DNA from: Lactobacillus sp. ESL0700
GTDB lineage: Bacteria; Bacillota; Bacilli; Lactobacillales; Lactobacillaceae
Assembly: GCF_029392095.1 (NCBI RefSeq)
Contig: NZ_CP113930.1
Span: forward strand, 1,375,001-1,439,000
DNA length: 64,000 bases
Direction of reading: 5' to 3'
Part shown: piece after piece, positions 36,596 to 48,139 of the stretch
How the letters are laid out: each line of letters begins with the position of its first letter
Numbering within the stretch: the first letter of the stretch is position 1
Notes under the pieces: generated by a model
What the model was told of the DNA's origin: nothing
The model's database searches: none
What the model saw: the letters and a program-made list of their open reading frames with translations, nothing else
Program-made: the position numbers and the translations under genes

Positions 36596-38533
36596 ATGAT
36601 AATTGCACAAGGGCACGATTTAGAAAAACAATTCGGTGCCAATACTTTATTTAAAAACGTAAACTTTTCAATTGACGCAAACGCACGCATCGGTCTTGTT
36701 GGCCCTAATGGGGTCGGCAAGACGACGCTGCTTAAGATTATGACAGGCGAAGAAGACGCAACCCACGGCGAATTTACAATTAACAAGGGAATCGCTGTCG
36801 GCTACATTGCTCAGGAAAATAGCCTCGATGAAACCAAAACTATCTGGAACGAAATGCTGGGAGTTTTTGCTTCATTAATTAAAATGAGTGAAACCATCCA
36901 GGCAATGCAGGAAAAAATTGCTAACCATCCCGAAGATGAGACCCTGCTCAAGCAATATGACCAAATGCAATTTAACTTTGAGCAGCAAGGTGGCTACACA
37001 TATCAATCCGATATTAAGAGCATCTTAAACGGTTTTAAATTTCCTGAAGATACGTGGTCCAAGGTAATTGGCAGTCTTTCTGGTGGTGAGAAAACGCGTT
37101 TGGCCTTTGTTAAATTGCTACTGCAAAAGCCGCCACTACTCTTACTTGATGAACCGACCAACTACCTCGACTTAGACACATTGGACTGGCTCGAGAACTT
37201 TCTTAAAGGTTATTCAGGCGCCATTTTGGTTGTTTCCCACGACCAGTACTTTTTGGATCATCTTGCTAACCAAATTTTTGAATTACAATTTGGTAAACTG
37301 ACCGCATTCAAGGGTAACTACTCCGATTATGTTGCCCAACGAGAATTGCGCGACCGCCAGCAAGAAGAAGCTTACGAAAAGCAACAGGATAAAATCAAAA
37401 AAGATGAGGAATTCATCCAAAAGAACATTGTTCGGGCCACCACGACCAAGCGAGCACAGAGCCGGCGCAAGCAACTCGAAAAAATCGAGCGAATTAAGCC
37501 ACCTAAGCATAAAAGCAAGGTGCGCATCACCTTCAAGAGTGAGCGACCATCTGGTAAAGAAGTTTTGATTCTCAGTCACTTGTCAATTGGTTATCCAACC
37601 AAAACAATGGTGCAGGATATTTCTTTTCAGGTTAATAAGGGTGACAGGGTTGCAGTTATTGGACCTAACGGGATTGGTAAATCCACTCTCTTAAAGACAA
37701 TCATGAAAGATTTAACTCCCAAAAATGGTTCAATCAAGTACGGCGCTTCTCTTGATATTGGCTACTACGATCAAGAGTTGCAACAACTTGACCCAGGCAA
37801 AACCGTGCTTGATACAATTTGGGATCGACATAAGACAATGCCTGAGCGTGATGTCCGGTCAATCTTGGCCAGTTTTCTATTCACTGCTAAAGACATCGAC
37901 AAGACAGTTGGGCAATTGTCTGGCGGTCAAAAGGCGCGGTTGACCTTAACCGTTTTATCACTTGAGCATAACAACTTCTTGCTGATGGACGAGCCGACCA
38001 ACCACTTGGATATTGAAGCTAAAGAGGTGCTGGAACAAGCTTTGCAAAAGTTTGACGGTACCCTGCTCTTTGTCTCCCATGACCGGTACTTTATCAATCA
38101 GTTAGCCAATAAGATTGTTGCCGTTCAAGATGGTCATGCCAAAATTTACGAAGGTGACTATTCTTACTACTTAGATGAAAAGGCAAAACAAACTGCTGCA
38201 TCAGCTAATGCAGTAACTACTGCTAGTCAGGATCAGGATGCTGCGCCAGAAACCACTGCTGCTAATTCTACTAAACTGTCATACCAAGAACAAAAACAGC
38301 GCGACTCACAAAAGCGCAAGTTGCAACGTCAGGTAGAAGACATTGAAGCCAAAATTGAAGAATTGGAACAAAAGGCACAAGAAATTCAAACGCAAATGGC
38401 CAATCCCGATATTGCTTCTGACTTTGGTAAATTAGGACCCCTGCAAGAGGACCTCACTGCTACTCAGTCCGAATTAGACAAAGCCAACGAAGATTGGGAG
38501 CAAGCATTAACTGAATTAGATAATTTTGAATAA
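36596..38533 (+). CDS. ABC-F family ribosome-associated ATPase
   Basis: 645 residues with two ABC cassettes and no membrane helices: GPNGVGKTTLLKI, LSGGEKTRLAFV and LLDEPTNYLD in the first, GPNGIGKSTLLK, LSGGQKARLTL and LMDEPTNHLD in the second. A basic linker lies between. There is a long C-terminal coiled coil (about 560-645, RQVEDIEAKIEELEQKAQEI). Such proteins act on the ribosome during translation or give antibiotic protection. Start ATG 36596 has AGGTGA 5 nt upstream. The terminator at 38555-38588 ends the transcript. Confidence 0.9.
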   Translation: MIIAQGHDLEKQFGANTLFKNVNFSIDANARIGLVGPNGVGKTTLLKIMTGEEDATHGEFTINKGIAVGYIAQENSLDETKTIWNEMLGVFASLIKMSETIQAMQEKIANHPEDETLLKQYDQMQFNFEQQGGYTYQSDIKSILNGFKFPEDTWSKVIGSLSGGEKTRLAFVKLLLQKPPLLLLDEPTNYLDLDTLDWLENFLKGYSGAILVVSHDQYFLDHLANQIFELQFGKLTAFKGNYSDYVAQRELRDRQQEEAYEKQQDKIKKDEEFIQKNIVRATTTKRAQSRRKQLEKIERIKPPKHKSKVRITFKSERPSGKEVLILSHLSIGYPTKTMVQDISFQVNKGDRVAVIGPNGIGKSTLLKTIMKDLTPKNGSIKYGASLDIGYYDQELQQLDPGKTVLDTIWDRHKTMPERDVRSILASFLFTAKDIDKTVGQLSGGQKARLTLTVLSLEHNNFLLMDEPTNHLDIEAKEVLEQALQKFDGTLLFVSHDRYFINQLANKIVAVQDGHAKIYEGDYSYYLDEKAKQTAASANAVTTASQDQDAAPETTAANSTKLSYQEQKQRDSQKRKLQRQVEDIEAKIEELEQKAQEIQTQMANPDIASDFGKLGPLQEDLTATQSELDKANEDWEQALTELDNFE

Positions 38534-38554
38534 TGGAAAATTGATTATAATCTG

Positions 38555-38588
38555 AACCCCGAAATTAGGACTACCTGATTTCGGGGTT
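38555..38588 (+). terminator. Terminator after the ABC-F gene (CCCCGAAATT family member 3)
   Basis: AACCCCGAAAT (38555-38565) and ATTTCGGGGTT (38578-38588), then TTATTTT. It shares its CCCCGAAAT core with the repeats at 15162 and 29363. Confidence 0.82.
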
Positions 38589-38648
38589 TTATTTTAGGTA
38601 AATTCCGGAAAAGATACAGAATTGGCATTTTGATTGAAAGCAAAAAGA

Positions 38649-38679
38649 ACTAGCTTCCGATAAAATATCGTCAGCTAGT
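38649..38679 (-). terminator. Hairpin after the flavocytochrome-like gene
   Basis: ACTAGCT ... AGCTAGT outer arms (38649-38655 / 38673-38679) enclose CGATA-AAA-TATCG. On the minus strand a CTTTTT tract follows. Confidence 0.65.
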
Positions 38680-38709
38680 CCTAAGTGAAATTTTATAATT
38701 TATCTAATA

Positions 38710-40521
38710 TTAAAGTTTAGCCAAGGCCATCGCAGCCTTTCTTCCCTGATGAATAATCCCGGAAACTGCTGTACCGGAACCAGGGTAATAAGGCCCTAAC
38801 CAGCCACCAGCTGTTAGCCCTGCTGCATACAAACCAGTTATTGGTTCTTCGAAATTATCGACTACTTGACAGTCGGTAGTAATCTTCAAGCCACCAATTG
38901 AACCTAAATTCGTAGCCGCATTCTTAAAGGCATAATATGGACCACTAATTGCTTTTAGTCCGGTTTGCCGTGCAAATGATGAATCATGACCACTTGCTGC
39001 AGCCTGATTCCATACATTGACACTTTCTTCTAAACTATCAGCAGGCACATCAATCAGTTCAGCTAATTCTTCTAAACTATTTGCCTTTAAAACAATCCCC
39101 GCTTGTACATCTTTAGCTAAAGTGTCCTTAGTCCAAGGACTACCTTTTTCCTCAATCGAATTTTCACCAAAAATCATATAAGTAGGATGGGCCAACTGTT
39201 TTTCTTGCTCAAAAATAGCCCGATATTGATAAGCGTAGGTAGCATCTTCACAAACAAATCTCTTGCCTGCACCATTTACAAAAATGGCTGGAATTGTAGG
39301 CATCCGGTCATCTGTCCCATTGCCAGTCTTGCCGTCAAAGTCAATGCAGCCACCCATTCCAGTGATTGCTCCACCAACAGACATCCCCATGATAATGCCA
39401 TCACCTGTATCGGACTTAGCCGACAAGCATGTCTTATGTTGCAAGTCATCATAGTGTTGCCGGTTCAGTTTAAATGCCAAGCTTGGATTGTTATCAATTC
39501 CAGCAGTAGCCAACACAACACCTTTTTTGGCTTTTACATTTCTTAAAGTTTCATTTTGTTTAACTTGTACACCAACGACTTTATTTTTTTCTTGGTCAAA
39601 AATTAATGAAACAATTGGTGCATTATACCAAAATTCAGCCCCATTCTTTTTGGCTTCATCTAACAAGACTTTAGACAGAATTGCTCCATTACCGGCCATT
39701 CCACCGCCTTCATATACGTGAATTCGATCGGCAAAAATATCATCATTAATGTAAGGAATATGGCAATTACCATACATGCTATTCCAATTGATTCCTAGTT
39801 TTGCTAGCCATTCGATGTTCTTAGGTGCACCTTCAGCCAAGTCCTTGACTAAATCTTCATCAACTGTTTCTTCTCCGGCTTTAATCCAATATTGTGCATG
39901 CTTTTGCGGATTATCATCCTGATATTGTGAATATTTCTTTTGATACTTTGTGCCAGCTGCTTGAATTACTCCGCCTGAATAGCTTGTTGAGCCACCAACA
40001 AGGCCAGCTTTTTCACAAAGTAAAACTGATAGCCCTTCACTTGAGGCTTGAGCGGCAGCTGCTAAACCAGCACCACCACCGCCGGCAATCACGACATCAT
40101 AGCTTTCATCAAATTGGGTATCTTCAGTTAAGTAAACTTGGCGTTTTGCTGGGGATGTATTCCAAATTGCCTTCTTACCATGATATTCCGAAGCACCAGT
40201 TGCCACATCAGACTTAACTGCTTTGGGTAATTCAACATTTGGATCAGCGGCTTCTTCAGCAGCCATCTTTCCTTGATAAACTAAGTATGCTTTTTTGGCT
40301 GCATCCCTGTATGCAGTAGAACTAAAGGTAGCACCAGAAATTGCATCAACATCAACAGAATTCTTTGCTAAAATTTCACTTTTAACTCGATCAATTGCTA
40401 AACTACCGACTGTATTTTTAGCATAATCACCTGCTACACTTACAATTTTATTGTCAGCAATTTCCAATTCAGCACTTACAGTACCATGAAATCCTTGGGC
40501 TTTGCCTTGATATTCTGCCAT
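38710..40521 (-). CDS. Cytoplasmic FMN/FAD fumarate-reductase-like flavoprotein
   Basis: 603 residues. The N-terminal FMN-binding domain contains DAISGAT (T65), the motif to which ApbE attaches FMN covalently. A flavocytochrome-c type FAD domain follows: VVIAGGGGAGLAAAA at about 143-157 and CEDATYAY, PYYPGSGTAVSG near the C-terminus. There is no signal peptide or haem motif, so electrons probably come from cytoplasmic carriers. The substrate may be fumarate or another enoate such as urocanate; this cannot be decided. A near-consensus cre site (40604-40618) lies upstream, implying catabolite control. Monocistronic. Confidence 0.88.
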   Translation of the reverse strand: MAEYQGKAQGFHGTVSAELEIADNKIVSVAGDYAKNTVGSLAIDRVKSEILAKNSVDVDAISGATFSSTAYRDAAKKAYLVYQGKMAAEEAADPNVELPKAVKSDVATGASEYHGKKAIWNTSPAKRQVYLTEDTQFDESYDVVIAGGGGAGLAAAAQASSEGLSVLLCEKAGLVGGSTSYSGGVIQAAGTKYQKKYSQYQDDNPQKHAQYWIKAGEETVDEDLVKDLAEGAPKNIEWLAKLGINWNSMYGNCHIPYINDDIFADRIHVYEGGGMAGNGAILSKVLLDEAKKNGAEFWYNAPIVSLIFDQEKNKVVGVQVKQNETLRNVKAKKGVVLATAGIDNNPSLAFKLNRQHYDDLQHKTCLSAKSDTGDGIIMGMSVGGAITGMGGCIDFDGKTGNGTDDRMPTIPAIFVNGAGKRFVCEDATYAYQYRAIFEQEKQLAHPTYMIFGENSIEEKGSPWTKDTLAKDVQAGIVLKANSLEELAELIDVPADSLEESVNVWNQAAASGHDSSFARQTGLKAISGPYYAFKNAATNLGSIGGLKITTDCQVVDNFEEPITGLYAAGLTAGGWLGPYYPGSGTAVSGIIHQGRKAAMALAKL

Positions 40522-40603
40522 ACGTAAATTCTCCTAACTTCAAATTTATATATATATGTATTTTTATATTACCTTTTTCACAAAAAAGTGTAGCATACTA
40601 TTA

Positions 40604-40618
40604 AAGTAAGCGCAAACA
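40604..40618. promoter_or_regulatory. Putative cre (catabolite response element)
   Basis: AAGTAAGCGCAAACA matches the WTGNAANCGNWNNCW consensus at all but one fixed position. It lies 83 bp upstream of the flavoprotein start. Confidence 0.45.
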
Positions 40619-40646
40619 AATAAATATTAAATATAGCAAACTCCAC

Positions 40647-40676
40647 AAAAAAGCTTTATAGCTTACGCTATAAAGC
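40647..40676 (-). terminator. Terminator after the alpha/beta hydrolase
   Basis: GCTTTATAG ... CTATAAAGC (40653-40661 / 40668-40676) with a six-T tract on the minus strand (A at 40647-40652). Confidence 0.8.
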
Positions 40677-40683
40677 CTTTTTC

Positions 40684-41634
40684 CTAAATTTTTTCAAAAT
40701 CACTTTTTTCAGGTAAATCAAGTGCAAAATACTTTTCTAACCATTTAGTACACAAAGTTGTCCATTGACCAACTTTCGGATTTATTTGTGATTTTGCTTC
40801 AGCAACTGCTTGAGTACCTAAACTTAAGCCATGACCACCTTCACCAAAGATATGAATTTCATAAGGAATCTTATGTTCTGCTAATACTTTTGCTAAGTTT
40901 AAAGAATTAATTGGTGTAACCAAGGGATCAGTAGCAGTTGTCCAGATAAAGAACGGAGGTGTATCACTATCAACGTGATCAACAGGACTCACTTCTCGTT
41001 CTGTTTCCTCATCAGGAAATTCTTGACCCAAAAAGGCAACATTTGAAGCTTTCATAAATGCATAATCCATTGGTGAGTCTTTTTTAGCCTTTACATCCTG
41101 ATCCAATAAATGATAATCAGTAATTGCATAGCCTAAAATTGTAACTGCTGGACGTAATTCTTTTGCAGTAGCTCCCAAGTAATCAGTCAAAACTGGCTCA
41201 TTAAATACAGTTGAGTACAATGCTGCAACATGGCCACCCGCTGAAAAGCCACATACTCCGATCCTTTTAGAATCAACATGCCATTTTTCAGCATTCTTTC
41301 TTATCAACAGCATTGACTGTCCTAATTCCCGAATTTGTCTCGGATATTGTGATTCTTTCTTTTCTGGTAATGGCTTAGATAAATCTGGCATAGCTAAGCT
41401 ACCTTTAGAATAGGTTGTATATCTAAGTACAAAAGTATGGTAACCCTGATTAGCAAAATACATTGCCACAGGTTCTGCTTCACGATCAGAACAACTAAAA
41501 TATCCTCCTCCTGGACAAATAATTAATGCTGGTCGTGGCGTTCCTTTGAGCATTTCAGGTGAATCATCTAATAAATATGCTGTTAAAGTAACGTCAGGAT
41601 TATTTTTATCTAAATTAAATTTTTCAATTTGCAT
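40684..41634 (-). CDS. Alpha/beta-hydrolase, acetyl-esterase-like
   Basis: 316 residues. The oxyanion segment is ICPGGGYFS, the nucleophile elbow GFSAGGHVA, an acid residue lies near TATDPLVTP, and the catalytic His is in GEGGHGLSL. No signal peptide. The type is close to acetyl-xylan/carbohydrate esterases. With plant-glycoside genes nearby it may deacetylate sugars, but the substrate is unknown. Monocistronic; 440 bp of non-coding DNA lie upstream. Confidence 0.85.
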   Translation of the reverse strand: MQIEKFNLDKNNPDVTLTAYLLDDSPEMLKGTPRPALIICPGGGYFSCSDREAEPVAMYFANQGYHTFVLRYTTYSKGSLAMPDLSKPLPEKKESQYPRQIRELGQSMLLIRKNAEKWHVDSKRIGVCGFSAGGHVAALYSTVFNEPVLTDYLGATAKELRPAVTILGYAITDYHLLDQDVKAKKDSPMDYAFMKASNVAFLGQEFPDEETEREVSPVDHVDSDTPPFFIWTTATDPLVTPINSLNLAKVLAEHKIPYEIHIFGEGGHGLSLGTQAVAEAKSQINPKVGQWTTLCTKWLEKYFALDLPEKSDFEKI

Positions 41635-42078
41635 AATTTTACCTCATAATAATTAGTTTCTTAATTTGCTCGTTTAGCGATTTGATTACCAAATAGTTTA
41701 AATAGACAAGATGTTAGGAATAAAAATGTTCAATCTTCTTGTCACACTTGTAGATTACCATATTACTTCAAATCATAATATAGCTACTTTGAATTTTGAT
41801 TAATAGTTTTAAAGCCAATCTTTATTTGCTATCTATCCTTATAAAGTTAAATAATCTTCGTTAATTGTACCTAGTATTTTAACCGAAATTTTTCAACTAT
41901 CATAAACGATAACTTAGAACTCCAAAAGTCACTAGCAAATAATACTAATTTACAATTCTTAAATTCAAATAAAATCTTAAAAAAAGAATGTTAGTTTTTA
42001 TCCTAACATTCCTTTTTGATGAGTTTTCCTCATGCCTTTTATTGTTCTACTAAATTAATAAAAGTAGCAAATATTAAA
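41635..42078. other. Intergenic region between the esterase and the PTS operon
   Basis: 444 bp, AT-rich. The only clear feature is the PTS operon terminator at 41979-42011. No coding signal was seen in the rest. Confidence 0.6.
41979..42011 (-). terminator. Terminator of the beta-glucoside PTS operon
   Basis: GAATGTTAG (41986-41994) and CTAACATTC (42003-42011) with a T-run on the minus strand (A at 41979-41985). Confidence 0.82.
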
Positions 42079-42402
42079 TCATCTATCTTCCATTAATTGA
42101 TATGCTTGTGCCAAAACTTTTGCACCATCCATCATTCCATATGCTTGCATATCAATTACAGCTAGTCCAACATTTTTTCCTTCTACTTTTTTCTTAAAGT
42201 CATCTTCCATGTAGCGAACCTGAGGTCCAAGTAAAATACAATCAATATTCTTTTCAGACATTTTACTATCAGCTTCAGATGCTGGAGCAGCAAAAATTTC
42301 AACATCCTTATTTTGCTCTTGAGCTGCTTTTTGCATTTTTGTTACTAACAAACTAGTACTCATTCCAGCAGCACAGCACAACATAATTGTTTTTTTAGCC
42401 AT
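42079..42402 (-). CDS. PTS lactose/cellobiose-type EIIB
   Basis: 107 residues from ATG 42402 (GGAG 8 nt upstream). The phosphocysteine motif is IMLCCAAGMSTSLL (Cys near residues 7-8, of the CxxGxST type), followed by the IIB fold (CILLGPQVRYMEDDF). It phosphorylates the incoming beta-glucoside with EIIC. No EIIA gene lies in the window. Last gene of the IIC-BglA-IIB operon. Confidence 0.92.
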   Translation of the reverse strand: MAKKTIMLCCAAGMSTSLLVTKMQKAAQEQNKDVEIFAAPASEADSKMSEKNIDCILLGPQVRYMEDDFKKKVEGKNVGLAVIDMQAYGMMDGAKVLAQAYQLMEDR

Positions 42403-42403
42403 T

Positions 42404-45107
<2,704 letters not shown>

Positions 45108-45132
45108 TTTTATTTTTGTACTCCTAACTAAA

Positions 45133-45146
45133 CTAATTCGCTTTCA
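45133..45146. promoter_or_regulatory. Possible cre before the PTS operon
   Basis: On the minus strand TGAAAGCGAATTAG fits the first half of the cre consensus; its last two bases do not. Confidence 0.3.
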
Positions 45147-45247
45147 TTTGTGATTTTAGTATATTAGTGTTGTTCATAGAGCACAATATTCAAAAGCCAG
45201 AAAAAATATGTTCATTTTACAGATTAGTATTTAAATAAGCAAAAATT

Positions 45248-46279
45248 CTAATATCGAGAAACACCGCTTGATCTAGTATTTAATCGATACTCAGCCGGTG
45301 ACATACCAAAATATTTTTTAAAAATTTTATAAAAGTATGATGGATTTTCATAACCGACTTTATTAGAAATTTTTGCAATAGACGCATTCGTATAACTTAA
45401 ATACCTCGCTGCTACATTCACTCTTTGCAAATGAACTAGGTTGATAAATGTTTTACCAGTATGCTTTTGCAAATAATCAGACAAATAATTGGGATTAAAG
45501 CCAAAATTAGCTGCCATCTCGGTAAGAGTAATGTCTTTATAATTTCTTTCAATATATAGCAACAATGAAAGAAGATTATTCTTTTGGCGTTGATTACTTT
45601 TTACCTTAATGTCAGAATAATTGACTTGCCGAATTAGGCGAGAAAACAACGTCAACATTTCCAATTTAATAATTTGATCTGATTGAATCTCTGGAAAATA
45701 GTATTCGCCGATAATGTCATAAACTAAATCAACTATCTTTTGATTATGATTTAGTTCAAATAAGCTGTAACGCCCTTCCCCATATTCTTCATCTGATAAT
45801 AAAGAGAACAGCAGGTTTGAAATTGCCGAGCCACTCTCTTTTGCCTGCAAAAAATTCAGTTCATTTAAAGAAAAGGCCGAGGTTTTCAAAGCTATATTTA
45901 CAACAATTCCCTTCTTGCTAATCGGTTTAACCTGATGAATTGTCTGGTTACCCATAAAAATAATGTCCTCTTGCTTAACTTTAATCTTAGTATGCTCTAA
46001 AACAATCTCACAATCTTCAACTAGTGGAATCATAATTTCCACATAATCATGAATATGAAAAGGAATAAATGATTCAACTGGTTGAACAGAAATAGTAATT
46101 GCACTACTATTCAAAATCAAATCATCCGAATACGTATCATAAAATTGATATACTGGCTCGCCATCAACCATTCGTACTTTATGAGCTATTTTCCCGTTAT
46201 CTTTAATTTCTGCGAAAACATCATCCCAGCTTCGCTGATGATTTTTCGTACGTAAATAATTAATTAGCTTATTAGTCAA
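45248..46279 (-). CDS. AraC-family regulator with a cupin sensor
   Basis: 343 residues. The N-terminal cupin-like part (VESFIPFHIHDYVEIMIPL ... QEDIIFMGNQTIHQVKP) is followed by a helical part and two AraC helix-turn-helix motifs near the end (LTEMAANFGFNPNYLSDYLQ; IAKISNKVGYENPSYFYKIFKKYFGMSPAEY). The start is TTG at 46279 with GAGGAAG upstream. It lies between the PTS operon on its own strand and the divergent GH3-GH78 operon, so it is probably the regulator of one or both. Confidence 0.88.
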   Translation of the reverse strand: MTNKLINYLRTKNHQRSWDDVFAEIKDNGKIAHKVRMVDGEPVYQFYDTYSDDLILNSSAITISVQPVESFIPFHIHDYVEIMIPLVEDCEIVLEHTKIKVKQEDIIFMGNQTIHQVKPISKKGIVVNIALKTSAFSLNELNFLQAKESGSAISNLLFSLLSDEEYGEGRYSLFELNHNQKIVDLVYDIIGEYYFPEIQSDQIIKLEMLTLFSRLIRQVNYSDIKVKSNQRQKNNLLSLLLYIERNYKDITLTEMAANFGFNPNYLSDYLQKHTGKTFINLVHLQRVNVAARYLSYTNASIAKISNKVGYENPSYFYKIFKKYFGMSPAEYRLNTRSSGVSRY

Positions 46280-46308
46280 ATTGCTTCCTCTTTAGCCATA
46301 CTATAAAT

Positions 46309-46355
46309 CTGTGAAATAAACACAGTTCTTATGTTTTTTAACGATAGTATACTAT
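46309..46355. promoter_or_regulatory. Inverted repeats between AraC and GH3 genes
   Basis: CTGTG-N7-CACAG (46309-46325) and the perfect palindrome ATAGTATACTAT (46344-46355). Both are in the divergent control region and are candidate regulator sites. Confidence 0.4.
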
Positions 46356-46417
46356 TAAACAGTAAGATAAACTAAACCTAAATTCAATAATTATCAAATA
46401 ATGGATAGAGGTAAACT

Positions 46418-48121
46418 ATGACAGATTTAACTAAAAAGCCTTACAACTTAACTACTGAGCAAATTGACTTTGTTCAAAAGAAAGTTGCAAGCATGACAAT
46501 AGATGCTAAGATAGGTCAGTTGTTTTTCGTAATTGGGCAAGATGAAGATACAACTAATCTAAAGGACTTCATCAATAAATATCAACCAGGTGGAATTATG
46601 TATCGACCTGATAAAGCTAAAAAATTACAACATGAAATTGAAACCATCCAAAAAGAAAGCGAAATTCCACTATTTATTTCTGCTAACCTTGAAGCTGGTG
46701 GTAATGGCTTAATCAGTGAGGGTACTTGGTTTGCTCGGCCAATGCAGGCAGCTGCAACCAATGATCCACAATCAGCTTACAACCTTGGCGATGTTTCTGG
46801 ATATGAAGCCAAACAAGTTGGCGGAAACATGTCTTTTTCACCAATTGTTGACCTTGATGAAAATTTTCGTAATCCCATTATGAACACACGTACCTTTGGC
46901 AGCGATGAAGATACCGTCATTAAAATGGCCGATGCAGAAATTAACGGTTTGAAAAGCAATAATATTATTCCTGTTGCTAAGCACTTCCCTGGAGATGGTG
47001 TTGATGAACGTGATCAGCACTTACTCAGTTCAATCAATTCTTTATCCGCTGAAGATTGGATGGAATCTTATGGTCAAATTTATCATCATTTGATCGAAAA
47101 TGGCCTGCCAAGTATCATGATTGCTCACATTATGCAGCCTGCTTGGGAACGAAAATTAGAACCAGGAATTGAAGACAAGGATTTACGACCTGCCACTACT
47201 TCTAAGTTACTGATCAATGGTTTATTACGTAAAGTTTTAAAATTTAATGGTTTAACAATCACTGATGCAACACCAATGATTGGCTACAATGCCATCATGC
47301 CGCGTTCTATAGCTCTGCCAACAACAATTAACGCCGGAATTGATATGATTTTATTCAATAAAAACATTGATGAAGATTATCAGTTTATCAAAGATGCAGT
47401 AAATGACGGTACTCTTTCAGTAGAGCGAATAGATGAAGCAGTCACACGAATTATCGCTACCAAAGTTGCTCAAAAAGTAATGGATACCAACTGCAAACTA
47501 CTTGAACCAGCACCAGCTAAGTTTGATTTGAAATTAGCTGAACATGAAAAGCTTGCTGCTGAAGTTGCCAGAAAATCTGTAACTTTAGTTAAAGATCGAG
47601 ACAAAATTCTACCTATCACTCCTCAAAAATATCCACGCTTACGCCTTGTTGTCTTAGGCGATACTGATGATGGTGGCTTTAAAGAAGGTGGCCAAGTAAC
47701 TGCTAAATTCAAGAAGAAATTAGAAGCACTTGGTTTTCAAGTTTCAGTATTTGACCGCCAAAATTTAGACTTTTATGAAGTATTTGAAGGCGGTCTGCAA
47801 GATGAAAAGGACAAGTTCGACCTTGCCTTATACATTGCAAATGTAGAAACAGCTAGCAATCAAACCACAACCAGAATTGATTGGATTCACCTAATGGCAG
47901 CTGATGCACCTTGGTTTATGCGCAGCATCCCAACTGTCTTTGTATCAATGTGCAATCCATATCACCTATTCGATATTCCAATGGTTTCCACTTATATCAA
48001 TGCTTATACCGGAAATGATGTAACCATTGATGCAGTTCTGCGAAAATTAATGGGTAAAGAAGAATTCTTGGGCCATAATCCCATTGATCCATTCTGTGGC
48101 CGCTTTGAAACCAGACTATAA
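46418..48121 (+). CDS. GH3 glycosidase, possibly a phosphorylase
   Basis: 567 residues. The TIM-barrel domain has KHFPGDG (188-194) then D199-Q-H201, the Asp-x-His acid/base dyad of NagZ-type GH3 enzymes. The nucleophile is D283 in ITDATPM. A GH3 C-terminal domain (VARKSVTLVKDRDKILPI ... VLGDTDDGG) follows. No signal peptide, so it acts inside the cell. Some GH3 enzymes with a His acid/base are phosphorylases rather than hydrolases. It heads an operon with GH78 and PgmB; a beta-phosphoglucomutase makes phosphorolysis plausible, but N-acetylglucosaminidase hydrolysis is the standard reading. Confidence 0.8.
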   Translation: MTDLTKKPYNLTTEQIDFVQKKVASMTIDAKIGQLFFVIGQDEDTTNLKDFINKYQPGGIMYRPDKAKKLQHEIETIQKESEIPLFISANLEAGGNGLISEGTWFARPMQAAATNDPQSAYNLGDVSGYEAKQVGGNMSFSPIVDLDENFRNPIMNTRTFGSDEDTVIKMADAEINGLKSNNIIPVAKHFPGDGVDERDQHLLSSINSLSAEDWMESYGQIYHHLIENGLPSIMIAHIMQPAWERKLEPGIEDKDLRPATTSKLLINGLLRKVLKFNGLTITDATPMIGYNAIMPRSIALPTTINAGIDMILFNKNIDEDYQFIKDAVNDGTLSVERIDEAVTRIIATKVAQKVMDTNCKLLEPAPAKFDLKLAEHEKLAAEVARKSVTLVKDRDKILPITPQKYPRLRLVVLGDTDDGGFKEGGQVTAKFKKKLEALGFQVSVFDRQNLDFYEVFEGGLQDEKDKFDLALYIANVETASNQTTTRIDWIHLMAADAPWFMRSIPTVFVSMCNPYHLFDIPMVSTYINAYTGNDVTIDAVLRKLMGKEEFLGHNPIDPFCGRFETRL

Positions 48122-48139
48122 AAGAAAATGTGATCGTCA

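Noticed and set aside
37283..37579. 98-codon minus-strand frame opposite the ABC-F gene
   Set aside because: Shadow of a coding sequence with clear ABC motifs on the other strand.
39187..40217. Several plus-strand frames opposite the flavoprotein gene
   Set aside because: They lie wholly inside a well-supported flavoprotein and have no ribosome binding sites.
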